DNA of 64,000 bases from Plantibacter auratus. GTDB taxonomy: Bacteria; Actinomycetota; Actinomycetes; Actinomycetales; Microbacteriaceae. The DNA is taken from NCBI RefSeq assembly GCF_050587365.1, contig NZ_JBOBFV010000001.1:1116001-1180000 (forward strand), in the 5' to 3' direction. Of this stretch, positions 50,967-59,431 are shown piece by piece. The translations under genes were made by a program, and so were the position numbers. The notes below the pieces were generated by a model. That model was not told where the DNA came from, made no database searches, and was given only the letters and a program-made list of their open reading frames with translations. Each line of letters begins with the position of its first letter. Positions within the stretch are counted from its first letter, which is position 1.

Positions 50967-52469
50967 ATGAGCCTGCTGCCCCGCCCCGTCTCGCAGACCA
51001 CCGACGCCTCCGCTCCCCCGTTCCGGTTGTCGGCGGAGTCGGTGATCCGTACCGACCCGTCGGTTGCGACCACGGCTCTGATCCTCGCCGACGGCCTGCG
51101 CACCTCGACGGGGTTCGCCCTCCCGGTCGAGACAACCGACACGGAGGAGGTCGTGGACTCCGCGGGTACGGTCATCACGCTGTCGATCGACCCCAGCCTG
51201 TCGACGACGAGCGGGGCCTATCGATTGACCGCCGCGGCCTCCGGTGTCGAGATCGTCGGCGCGGACGCCGACGGGGTCCACCACGGCACGCAGACGCTCA
51301 GGCAGCTCCTCCCGCCGGCCAACTGGGCACCGACGGCCGGCGCACAGGACTGGATCGTCTCCGCGACCGTCATCGACGACGCTCCACGCTTCGCCTACCG
51401 CGGCGCGATGCTCGACGTCGCGAGGCACTTCTTCACGGTCGCGCAGGTGCAGCGGTTCATCGACCAGATCGCCGCACTCAAGCTCAACCACCTGCATCTG
51501 CATCTCACCGACGACCAGGGGTGGCGCCTCGAGATCGCCGAGTGGCCGGAGCTCACCGGGATCGGTGCGGCGACCGCCGTCGGTGGAGGCACGGGTGGCT
51601 CGTACAGCGCCGACGACTACCGGGCGATCATCGAGTACGCCGCCGATCGCCGCGTCACGATCGTCCCCGAGATCGACGTCCCCGGACATACGAACGCGGT
51701 CCTCTCGGCGTATCCCGAACTCAACCCGGACGGCGTCGCCCGCGAGCCCTACACCGGCACGGAGGTCGGCTTCTCGAGCCTCGACATCCATGCCGAGTCC
51801 ACTTACACGTTCCTCGAGGACGTGTTCACCCAGCTCGCCGCGATGACCCCGGGCCCCTATCTCCACCTGGGCGGCGATGAAGCGCTCGCCACCACTGAGG
51901 AGGACTTCCTCCACTTCGCCCGTCGGGTCTCCGAGTTGGTCGCCACGACGGGGAAGACCGCCATCGCCTGGCACGAGTTCGGTGCGTCACGCGACCTCGA
52001 CCCCGGCACCATCGGCCAGTACTGGAACTACGTCTCCCCCGAGGACGGTCACGCCGACAAGCTGCGCTCGTTCGTGGATCAGGGCGGGCAGGTCATCATG
52101 TCTCCGGCGGACGCCGCCTACCTCGACATGCAGTACCCCGACGTCGCGACGGCCGGCCTCACCTGGGCGGACGGCCCCACGAGTGTCGAACGCTCCGCCG
52201 TCTGGGAGCCGACCGAGATCGTCGAAGGCGTCGGTGAGCAGGACATCCTCGGCGTCGAGGCCCCACTCTGGACGGAGACCGTGGCCGACGTGCAGACGCT
52301 CGAGTTCCTCGTCTTCCCCCGGGTCGCGTCCATCGCGGAGATCGGTTGGTCGGAGCGACGCGCGCCGGACTGGAGCGACTTCCGGGTCCGACTGGCCGAG
52401 CTTGCCCAGGGCTGGTCGGCCGCGGGCATCGCCTTCCACCGCTCCCCCGAGGTCAGCTGGCTCGACTGA
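50967..52469 (+). CDS. Beta-N-acetylhexosaminidase, GH20
   Basis: A 500-residue glycoside hydrolase family 20 enzyme removing terminal GlcNAc/GalNAc. An N-terminal GH20b domain (~15-140) precedes the catalytic barrel: YRGAMLDVARHFF, HLHLHLTDDQGWRLEI, PEIDVPGHTNA, and the catalytic Asp-Glu in HLGGDEA. The ATG at 50967 follows GAAGGAACC. No signal peptide is seen, so it is predicted cytoplasmic and may act on imported chito-oligosaccharides. nagA lies 7 kb downstream. Confidence 0.92.
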   Translation: MSLLPRPVSQTTDASAPPFRLSAESVIRTDPSVATTALILADGLRTSTGFALPVETTDTEEVVDSAGTVITLSIDPSLSTTSGAYRLTAAASGVEIVGADADGVHHGTQTLRQLLPPANWAPTAGAQDWIVSATVIDDAPRFAYRGAMLDVARHFFTVAQVQRFIDQIAALKLNHLHLHLTDDQGWRLEIAEWPELTGIGAATAVGGGTGGSYSADDYRAIIEYAADRRVTIVPEIDVPGHTNAVLSAYPELNPDGVAREPYTGTEVGFSSLDIHAESTYTFLEDVFTQLAAMTPGPYLHLGGDEALATTEEDFLHFARRVSELVATTGKTAIAWHEFGASRDLDPGTIGQYWNYVSPEDGHADKLRSFVDQGGQVIMSPADAAYLDMQYPDVATAGLTWADGPTSVERSAVWEPTEIVEGVGEQDILGVEAPLWTETVADVQTLEFLVFPRVASIAEIGWSERRAPDWSDFRVRLAELAQGWSAAGIAFHRSPEVSWLD

Positions 52470-52491
52470 TCCGAGCGACGGTCGGAAAAGC

Positions 52492-52531
52492 GGCCGGGAG
52501 TGATGCTCGCCCCCGAGCACCACTCCCGGCC
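52492..52531 (+). terminator. Terminator after the hexosaminidase gene
   Basis: A long stem (GGCCGGGAGTG with CACTCCCGGCC, then TGCTCG with CGAGCA) around a C-rich loop, 23 bases past the stop codon. Confidence 0.75.
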
Positions 52532-52873
52532 TGTCGACGGGTACGCACGAAGGCGCCCCCTCCCGTCGAGATCTGCAACGTTTCGGGTCCGTTGCCCGAT
52601 GCACACCGGCCGTGGCGCGCATCGTGGCCGTCCGAGGACGACCCAGCAGGGTCCCCGTCGCCGGGAATCCTGCTGTTCATCCTGAGAGAGTGCCTCCCGA
52701 GCAAGTCATGACGCGGTTTCCCAGAACAATCGAAACGGATCTTCCTCGGCGCCAGCGGTTGTCCGCGAGACACCTCGTGCCAAGATGAGGAATCGGCGTC
52801 ATGATCCCGCTTCACCCGACTCTCTTGAGCGGGCACGGTGCCCGGTAGTGCGCAGCTCGCAGACGGAGGCATC
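52532..52873. other. Intergenic region upstream of the sigma fusion gene
   Basis: About 340 bases without a convincing gene. A CAGCAGG/CCTGCTG hairpin with further TCCC/GGGA pairing lies at 52644-52675. The stretch 52700-52800 is somewhat AT-richer and must hold the promoter of the sigma fusion gene, but I cannot pick -35/-10 elements reliably. Confidence 0.45.
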
Positions 52874-55117
52874 ATGAGCCTGGACACATCCCCGGCTTCA
52901 TCGCTCGCCGAGCGATCGGATGCCGAGCTCATCGAGCACACCCGCACGGGCTCGCAGGACGCCTACGCGGAGCTGTGGCGACGGCACTCGAACGCCGGAC
53001 GGACCGTCGCCCGGTCCGTCACCTCGAGCCTCGATCCCGACGACCTCGTCTCGGAATCCTTCGCCCGCATCTATCAGGCGGTCCGTCGCGGGAAGGGACC
53101 CACCGGCGCCTTCCGCCCGTACCTGTTCACCACCATCCGGAACACGGCGGCCGCATGGGGCCGGTCGCGTCGGGAGACCTCACTCGACACCCTGGACTCC
53201 TTCGAGGACCCGGACACGAACGAGGCGTCCTCGATCGAGGCCCTCGACCGCAGCCTCAGTGCTCGAGCGTTCCGAAGCCTGCCGACCCGGTGGCAGGAGG
53301 TGCTCTGGTACACGGAGATCGAGGCGATGACGCCTGCGGAGGTCGCGCCGCTCCTCGGGATGAAGGCCAACTCGGTGGCCGCGCTCGCCTACCGAGCACG
53401 CGAGGGGCTGCGCGAAGCGTGGATCCAGGCGCACCTGCAGGCCGTCGACGACGATTCGGAGCACGCCTTCACGATCAGCAGGCTCGGATCGTACGCGCGC
53501 GGGAACCTCTCCGCGCGGGACACGGCCAAGGTCGAGTCGCACCTGGACGCCTGTCAGCGGTGCACCATCGTGGCCGCTGAGGCGAAGGAGGTCGGCTCGC
53601 GCATGGCGCTCGTCCTCCTCCCCCTCGTGGCAGGCGCCGCCGGTGCGGCCGGCTACACCGCGTGGTTGCAGACGAACGGTGCGTCGACGACCGCGGTCGC
53701 CGCGATGCCGGCCGGCGTCACCGGCGGGGTCGCACTGACGGCGCACCTGAGCACCTCGGTGGCGACCTCCGGCGGAGCAGCGGCTCCCGGTGCAGTCGGT
53801 TCCAGTGGCGCCGCGTCCGGTGCCGGCGTCGCGTCGGGTGCGGGCGTCGCGGGTGCTGCGACGGCAGGTCTCTCCGGTGGCCTCATCGCCGCGATCGGCG
53901 TCGGCGTCATCGCGGTGGTGACCGCCGCCGCGCTCGTCCTGGGTCCGGTGGTGTTCCCGCCCGGAGCAGACTCGGCGACCTCCGTCTCCGCCGACGAGAC
54001 CAGCGACCCCGTCGCCGTGCCGACACCGGGCGCGACTCCGACCACGGGTCCGACGACGTCACCGTCCGCGCCGACGACCCCGACACCCTCGGCACCGGTG
54101 CCCACTCCCCGGCCGACGCCCGGCACGGGAGCAACGCCGCCTCCGGTCGCCGAGCCGCAGGTCCCGTCGCCGACGGCTCCGCCCGTCGCCCCTCCCGTCG
54201 ATCCCGTCGACCCGGTGGACCCCGTGGATCCGACTGACCCCGAGGAGCTCCCGGCGCCGACGATGGCCGCCGACACCGGTGGCGGCTTCCTGTGGCCTGC
54301 CTTCAGCGGCACCGCCGCGGCCGGCGCCACCGTCGACATCCTCGACGGAGACGTGGTCGTCACGTCGACAGTCGTGCCGGCCTCCGCTCGGCGGGCGTCC
54401 GCGACAGCCCCTCCCGAGACCGGGACCTGGTCGACCGGCCCGGTCGACCTCGGCCGCACGGGCACCTTCGTCCTGACCGTCCGGCAGACCCTGGGCGACG
54501 AGGTCTCCGTGTCCGCCGAACCGGCCACCATGTCGATCAGCGGGCCGGCCGTCACCGGGCTCCGGACGGTGCTGTCGGTGCAGTTCCTCGATCCGACCGG
54601 CCCGCTCGTGGTCGTCGGTGCTCCCAACGGCGCGGTCGGATACACGGTCGACGGTGGTGACGAGCAACGCGTCGCGCTCGACGCCGACGGTCGAGCGACG
54701 CTCACCGGCGCCGCCGTCGCCGTCGGGTTCCACGAGCTCAGCGTCTGGAGCGTCGACCCGTCCGACCCATCGCGCGTGGGACCTGCGACCTCCGTCGAGT
54801 ACCTCTCGCTGACCGGGCTCCTGAGTACCGACGCCGCCGTCGATCCGGCGACGGCCCCGCTCACGGAAGCGGTTCTGGACACCGCACCGGAGGCGGTTCC
54901 CGCTCCGGTCCCGGCTCAGGTCGTCGTCGACCCGATCGCGGACCAGACCCCGGTGGAAGCGGCTCCCCCGACGGAGACGGACGTGCCGAGTACGACCGAA
55001 CCGGCTCCGACGACGGAGACAGAGACGCCGGTGGAGACCGCGCCCGACGTCACCGCGCCCACCGATGGCGCAGACGCCTCACCGGCGCCGACGACGGACG
55101 AACCGGCTGTACCGTAA
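52874..55117 (+). CDS. ECF sigma factor fused to zinc-binding anti-sigma-like and adhesin-like regions
   Basis: A 747-residue single protein. Residues ~16-100 are sigma region 2 (DAYAELWRRHSN, LVSESFARIYQAV, TTIRNTAAAWGRSRR); ~125-183 are region 4 (LPTRWQEVLWYTEIEAMT, then SVAALAYRAREGLREAW). A zinc-binding anti-sigma motif HxxxCxxC (H223, C227, C230) follows. Hydrophobic segments are at about 244-265 and 336-361. The C-terminal ~370 residues are Pro/Thr rich with Ig-like beta segments. The parts suggest a membrane-tethered sigma factor with a built-in inhibitor. The ATG follows GGAGG. Sigma activity is likely; the release mechanism is unknown. Confidence 0.8.
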   Translation: MSLDTSPASSLAERSDAELIEHTRTGSQDAYAELWRRHSNAGRTVARSVTSSLDPDDLVSESFARIYQAVRRGKGPTGAFRPYLFTTIRNTAAAWGRSRRETSLDTLDSFEDPDTNEASSIEALDRSLSARAFRSLPTRWQEVLWYTEIEAMTPAEVAPLLGMKANSVAALAYRAREGLREAWIQAHLQAVDDDSEHAFTISRLGSYARGNLSARDTAKVESHLDACQRCTIVAAEAKEVGSRMALVLLPLVAGAAGAAGYTAWLQTNGASTTAVAAMPAGVTGGVALTAHLSTSVATSGGAAAPGAVGSSGAASGAGVASGAGVAGAATAGLSGGLIAAIGVGVIAVVTAAALVLGPVVFPPGADSATSVSADETSDPVAVPTPGATPTTGPTTSPSAPTTPTPSAPVPTPRPTPGTGATPPPVAEPQVPSPTAPPVAPPVDPVDPVDPVDPTDPEELPAPTMAADTGGGFLWPAFSGTAAAGATVDILDGDVVVTSTVVPASARRASATAPPETGTWSTGPVDLGRTGTFVLTVRQTLGDEVSVSAEPATMSISGPAVTGLRTVLSVQFLDPTGPLVVVGAPNGAVGYTVDGGDEQRVALDADGRATLTGAAVAVGFHELSVWSVDPSDPSRVGPATSVEYLSLTGLLSTDAAVDPATAPLTEAVLDTAPEAVPAPVPAQVVVDPIADQTPVEAAPPTETDVPSTTEPAPTTETETPVETAPDVTAPTDGADASPAPTTDEPAVP

Positions 55118-55155
55118 GCGGTCCGCTCAACGCGTCCGCAACGGGTCGTGCTCGA

Positions 55156-56382
55156 TCAGACGGACTCGCGCCTGCGTGTGCGCAGCACGTCCGCCGCGAG
55201 GAGCGAGGTCGCGACCACGGCCAGGGACACGTACACCCACGGCAGCACGCCGAGACCGATCTCGGCGAGGAGCAACGCGCCGAGCGCTGAGCCGCCACCG
55301 ATACCCGTGTTGAACGCCGTCGTGTAGAACGCGTTCGCGGTGTCGCGAATGCGGGGGCTCGCCGCGTGCAGGAGGCGCGTCTGCATGAGCGGCGGCAGCA
55401 TGCCGAAGGCCGTCCCCCAGAGGAAGAACGCGACGAGTGCGCCGGGAAGCCACCCTGCCGAGAGGGCGAGGACGCTCACCATGGCGGCAGACACGGTCAG
55501 GGCGACGAACAGGCCCGTGGTCGCACGCCTCGCGAAGACGCTGCCGGTGAGGATGAGGCCGATCGCGCCCGCGACGCCGTAGACGAGGAGGAGGATGCTG
55601 AGCTGGCCGGCCGGGACACCGACCTCGCCGATGAGGAACGGTGCGATGTAGGTGTAGAACGCGTAATGGCCCGCCATGATGACGCCGACCGCGATGCAGA
55701 CGATCGCGACCGGGACGATGCTCGGATCACGGCCCGTCGCACCCGAGGCGGCCGCGTGCGACTCCTCCCGACCGACGGGCGGCAGCTTCCACCACACGAC
55801 GAGGGCGCCGAGGAGCATGGCCGCGGCGAGGACGCCGAACGCGAGGCGCCAGCCGAGCGCGTGCCCGAGCGCGGTGCTGAGCGGGACGCCGAGGACGAAG
55901 GCGAGCGTGCCTCCCGCGATCGTCACTGACACGGCACGCGCGAGCTGCTCCTTCGGGACCAGGTGACCGGCGTACGCGCCGACGACCGCCCAGAAGACGC
56001 CATGGGCGAGCCCGCCGAGCACCCGGGTGGCGACGAGGAGTTCGTAGTTCGGGGCGAGCGCGCCGAGACCGGTGCTCACGCCGAGGACGACGATGACGGC
56101 CACGAGCAACGCGTGTCGCGGGACACGCCTGGTGAGGTGGATGAGCGCGGTGCTCGACAGCACCACCGTGAACGCGAACACGCTGACGAGGAGCCCGATC
56201 TGCGACTCGGTGACGCCGAGCGAGGTGCTCATCTCCGGGAGGAGGCCGGTCGGGATCATCTCGCCGGTGACGGAGAGGAAGGTGCCCGCCGCGAGCGCGA
56301 TCAGGCCGACCCAGGGGAACGGCGGTGACGACGGCTTGGAGGGTTCGGCGGCGCGCGCCGAGGAGGGCGAAGAGGAGGTCAT
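55156..56382 (-). CDS. MFS transporter, DHA1 (AraJ/NepI-like) family
   Basis: A 408-residue membrane protein with 12 predicted helices. N-terminal TFLSVTGEMIPTGLLPEMSTSLGVTESQIG is split over helix 1-2; the helix 4-5 region has RVLGGLAHGVFWAVVGAYAGHLVP and TIAGGTLAFVLGVPL. This pattern is typical of sugar or purine/drug efflux permeases of the AraJ type. The substrate is unknown. It is divergent from a MerR regulator, its probable controller. Confidence 0.88.
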   Translation of the reverse strand: MTSSSPSSARAAEPSKPSSPPFPWVGLIALAAGTFLSVTGEMIPTGLLPEMSTSLGVTESQIGLLVSVFAFTVVLSSTALIHLTRRVPRHALLVAVIVVLGVSTGLGALAPNYELLVATRVLGGLAHGVFWAVVGAYAGHLVPKEQLARAVSVTIAGGTLAFVLGVPLSTALGHALGWRLAFGVLAAAMLLGALVVWWKLPPVGREESHAAASGATGRDPSIVPVAIVCIAVGVIMAGHYAFYTYIAPFLIGEVGVPAGQLSILLLVYGVAGAIGLILTGSVFARRATTGLFVALTVSAAMVSVLALSAGWLPGALVAFFLWGTAFGMLPPLMQTRLLHAASPRIRDTANAFYTTAFNTGIGGGSALGALLLAEIGLGVLPWVYVSLAVVATSLLAADVLRTRRRESV

Positions 56383-56566
56383 CGGATTGCTCCAACGATG
56401 GCGTTCACTCGTCGGCTGACGTGGCGGACGAGTTCGTCTACGCGCTGATGTGCGCGCCCAGGGTCAACCGACATCCGGCGACCGCGGACGAGTCTACCCG
56501 AGGGCGGGAATGCGGAGGGCTCGATCCGACGTTGCAGCTGACGTGAAGGTGACAGAGAGGCCGCTC

Positions 56567-56959
56567 ATGCGCATTGCAGAACTCGCTGAACGAACGGGTG
56601 TCCCGGCCACCCGGCTCCGCTCCTACGAGGAGGAGGGACTCCTGGCGCCCGTGCGCGCGTCGCAGGCGCCCGACGAGTACGAACCGTCCGCCATCGACCA
56701 CGTCGTCACGGTCGACAACCTGTTCGACGCGGGGCTCACGACCCGCCTCGTGCGCGTGGTCCTCGATCTCGACGACGCACGCACCTCGCGCGCCGTGCCC
56801 GACTGCTCCCGCGCGACGGCCGAGTCGCTCCACGCGCAGATCGCCTCGATCGACGCCCGCATCGACTGCCTGCGGCAGAGCCGCGAGACGGTGCGGTCGT
56901 ACCTGCGTCAGTCCTCCCACGCCGACCTCGTCGACGAGCGGTCCGTCCCTGCGGCTTGA
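56567..56959 (+). CDS. MerR-family transcriptional regulator
   Basis: A 130-residue regulator. The winged-helix part is MRIAELAERTGVPATRLRSYEEEGLL, followed by a coiled-coil dimerisation helix (TAESLHAQIASIDARIDCLRQS in two segments). Only single cysteines are present in the effector part (C110-type positions), so a metal site is not evident. The ATG at 56567 is the family start. It is divergent from the MFS gene and likely controls it. Confidence 0.85.
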   Translation: MRIAELAERTGVPATRLRSYEEEGLLAPVRASQAPDEYEPSAIDHVVTVDNLFDAGLTTRLVRVVLDLDDARTSRAVPDCSRATAESLHAQIASIDARIDCLRQSRETVRSYLRQSSHADLVDERSVPAA

Positions 56960-56974
56960 GCGGTCGGGTCCAGG

Positions 56975-56980
56975 TAACCT
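56975..56980 (+). promoter_or_regulatory. -10 element of purU, leaderless arrangement
   Basis: TAACCT lies six bases before the purU GTG, which places the transcription start at the start codon. No ribosome site is present, consistent with leaderless translation. Confidence 0.55.
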
Positions 56981-56986
56981 GAGTCG

Positions 56987-57883
56987 GTGACGAACTCGAC
57001 CGATCCCTCCGCTGTGCCCTCGACCATGCACGAGCGCTCCGTCCACTGGGTGCTCTCGATCATCTGCGAGGACCGGCCCGGCATCGTGCACGCCATCAGC
57101 GGTGCGATCGTCGAAGCCGCCGGCAACATCACCGAGAGCCAGCAGTTCTCGAGCGATGACACCGGACGGTTCTTCATGCGGCTCCAGGTCGAGGCGGCGG
57201 TCTCGCGCGAGCGGTTCGAGGCGGCCATCGCACCCGTCGTCGAGCGATACGCCCTCCAGTGGCGGCTCGACGTCGTCGGTCGTCCGCTCCGGACGCTCGT
57301 CCTGGCCTCGACGGCGGCGCACTGCGTCAACGACCTCCTCTTCCGCCAGCGGGCCGGCCAGCTCCCGGTCGAGATCCCCCTCGTGCTCAGCAACCACGGT
57401 TCGCTCCGCGATCTCGCCTCCTTCTACGGCGTGCCCTTCGAGGCGCTGCCCGTGACGGACGCCGCATCGAAGGCGGCGTTCGAGGCCAGGGTCGTCGAGG
57501 CCGTCGAGGAACACGACATCGAGCTCGTCGTCCTCGCCAGGTACATGCAGATCCTCTCCCCCGAGCTCTGCGAGCGCCTCGCCGGTCGCGCCATCAACAT
57601 CCACCACTCCTTCCTGCCCGGTTTCAAGGGCGCGAACCCGTACAAGCAGGCGCACGCGCGCGGCGTCAAGCTCATCGGTGCGACGGCGCACTTCGTGACG
57701 AGCGACCTCGACGAGGGACCGATCATCGAGCAGAACGTCGTCCGCGTGGACCACTCCCGCTCCCCCGCGGAGCTCGTCGCCATCGGTCAGGACGAGGAGA
57801 GCCGCACCCTCACCCAGGCGGTGAAGTGGTTCGCCGAGGACCGCGTTCTCCTCGACGGTGCGCGGACGATCATCTTCCGCTGA
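56987..57883 (+). CDS. purU: Formyltetrahydrofolate deformylase PurU
   Basis: Hydrolyses 10-formyl-THF to formate and THF, balancing the one-carbon pool and feeding PurT. The 298 residues have an N-terminal ACT domain (SIICEDRPGIVHAISGAIVE) and a C-terminal formyltransferase-like domain with SNHGSLRDLASFYGVPFE, YMQILSPELCERL, INIHHSFLPGFKGANPY and GATAHFVTSDLDEGPII. The GTG at 56987 sits directly behind a -10 element; an internal ATG 39 bases later is an alternative. Confidence 0.95.
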   Translation: MTNSTDPSAVPSTMHERSVHWVLSIICEDRPGIVHAISGAIVEAAGNITESQQFSSDDTGRFFMRLQVEAAVSRERFEAAIAPVVERYALQWRLDVVGRPLRTLVLASTAAHCVNDLLFRQRAGQLPVEIPLVLSNHGSLRDLASFYGVPFEALPVTDAASKAAFEARVVEAVEEHDIELVVLARYMQILSPELCERLAGRAINIHHSFLPGFKGANPYKQAHARGVKLIGATAHFVTSDLDEGPIIEQNVVRVDHSRSPAELVAIGQDEESRTLTQAVKWFAEDRVLLDGARTIIFR

Positions 57884-57911
57884 CCCGGAGCGGGCTCGCG
57901 GCCACGCGCCG

Positions 57912-57917
57912 TAGAAT
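57912..57917 (+). promoter_or_regulatory. -10 element of the DUF2568-nagA-oxidase operon
   Basis: TAGAAT is six bases before the GTG at 57924, again predicting a leaderless mRNA for the first gene of the operon. Confidence 0.55.
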
Positions 57918-57923
57918 CGTGTG

Positions 57924-58280
57924 GTGTCTGAACGAACTCCCGCCGACGTGAAGATCGGCCCCAACGAGATCCTGCGGTTCTTCCTCGAACTCTTCGCCTT
58001 CTTCTCGCTCGGCTTCTGGGGCGTCGCGGTGTGGCCGTTCCCGCTGAACGTGGTCGTCGGGATCGCCGCCCCGGTCGTGGCGATCATCCTCTGGGCGCTG
58101 TTCCTCTCGCCGCGCGCCGTGATCCGCATCGACCTCTACGGCCAGGCGGTCGTCGAGCTCCTCATCTTCGCGGCGGCGGCGCTCGCCTGGTTGCACCTCG
58201 GGCAGCCGATCATCGCGACCGTCTTCGCCGTGGTGGCCGTCGCCAGTGGTGTCGTCCGCGGACGGAAGCAGCTCGCATGA
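57924..58280 (+). CDS. DUF2568 (YrdB-like) membrane protein
   Basis: A 118-residue protein with four predicted helices and the family pattern NEILRFFLELFAFFSLGFWG followed by a polar loop and FLSPRAVIRID. Function is unknown. Two adjacent GTG codons are possible starts; the second fits the -10 spacing better. The stop overlaps the nagA ATG (ATGA), so the two are coupled, which is the only clue to its role. Confidence 0.82.
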   Translation: MSERTPADVKIGPNEILRFFLELFAFFSLGFWGVAVWPFPLNVVVGIAAPVVAIILWALFLSPRAVIRIDLYGQAVVELLIFAAAALAWLHLGQPIIATVFAVVAVASGVVRGRKQLA

Positions 58281-59431
58281 CCGAGCTCCTGATCCACTCC
58301 GCCACCAAGGTCGACGTCGACGGCCACCAGGACGCTTTCTGGCTGCACGCGGTCGACGGCGTCATCCGCTCCACCGGCACCGGCGACGACTGGCGGTCCA
58401 TCCCCGTCGGCGACGGCGCATCCGTCCACGACGCACACGGCGGCCACCTCACGCCGGGGTTCATCGACCTCCACGTCCACGGCGGCGGCGGTTCGTCCTT
58501 CGACGACGGACGCGACGCCATCGGACGCGCGCTCGCGGTGCACCGGGCACACGGGACCACGAGGACGCTCATCAGTCTCGTGTCGAACCCGGTCGACGCC
58601 CTCGTCGCGAGTCTCGAGGGGATCGCCGACCTCGTCGCCGAGGATCCCCTGGTCTTCGGCGCCCACCTCGAAGGTCCGTTCCTCTCACCGGCCAAGAAGG
58701 GCGCGCACGACCCCGGGGCGCTCATCGACCCGAGCCCGGCGGTCGTCGAACGCCTCATCGACGCGAGCCGCGGCACGCTGCGGCAGATCACGATCGCCCC
58801 TGAGCTGCCGAACGCCCTCGAGGCGATCCAGGTCCTCGTCGAGGCCGGCGTCATCGTCGCCGTGGGTCACACCGACGCCGACGAGGCACTGACGAAGACG
58901 GCGTTCGATCTCGGTGCCCGACTCGTCACCCACGTGTTCAACGCGATGAACGGGATCCACCACCGTGCACCCGGACCGATCATCGCCTCCTTCGCCGACG
59001 AGCGGGTCACGGTCGAGCTCATCCTCGACGGCGAACACGTGCACCCCGACGTCGCCAAGCTCGCCTTCGAGCAGGCCCCGGGCCGCGTCGCACTCATCAC
59101 CGACGCGATGGCCGCAGCCGGCTCTTCCGACGGCCGTTACCTCCTGGGCGCGCTCGAAGTCCAGGTGACGGACGGTCTGGCGCGGCTCGTGGAAGGCGAC
59201 TCGATCGCCGGCTCCACGCTGACGCTCGACCGGGCGCTCCGACTCGCCGTCGCGAGCGGTGTGGCGGCGGACGCGGCGGTCGGTGCCCTCACGAGCACCC
59301 CGGCCCGTGTCCTCGGCCTCGCCGACCGCTTCGGTCGGCTGGCCCCGGGATACGCCGCGGACGCCGTCCTCCTCGACCACCAGTGGAACGTCCAGGCGGT
59401 CTGGGCCGACGGATCAGCCCTGCCGCGATGA
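58277..59431 (+). CDS. nagA: N-acetylglucosamine-6-phosphate deacetylase
   Basis: Amidohydrolase removing acetate from GlcNAc-6-P for entry to glycolysis or cell-wall recycling. The 384 residues have GFIDLHVHGGGG (metal site), HLEGPFLSPAKKGAH, VAVGHTDAD, HVFNAMNGIHHR and the catalytic aspartate in LITDAMAAAG. Coupled to the DUF2568 gene before it and the flavin oxidase after it, each by four-base overlaps. nagB is not seen in the window. Confidence 0.94.
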   Translation: MTELLIHSATKVDVDGHQDAFWLHAVDGVIRSTGTGDDWRSIPVGDGASVHDAHGGHLTPGFIDLHVHGGGGSSFDDGRDAIGRALAVHRAHGTTRTLISLVSNPVDALVASLEGIADLVAEDPLVFGAHLEGPFLSPAKKGAHDPGALIDPSPAVVERLIDASRGTLRQITIAPELPNALEAIQVLVEAGVIVAVGHTDADEALTKTAFDLGARLVTHVFNAMNGIHHRAPGPIIASFADERVTVELILDGEHVHPDVAKLAFEQAPGRVALITDAMAAAGSSDGRYLLGALEVQVTDGLARLVEGDSIAGSTLTLDRALRLAVASGVAADAAVGALTSTPARVLGLADRFGRLAPGYAADAVLLDHQWNVQAVWADGSALPR

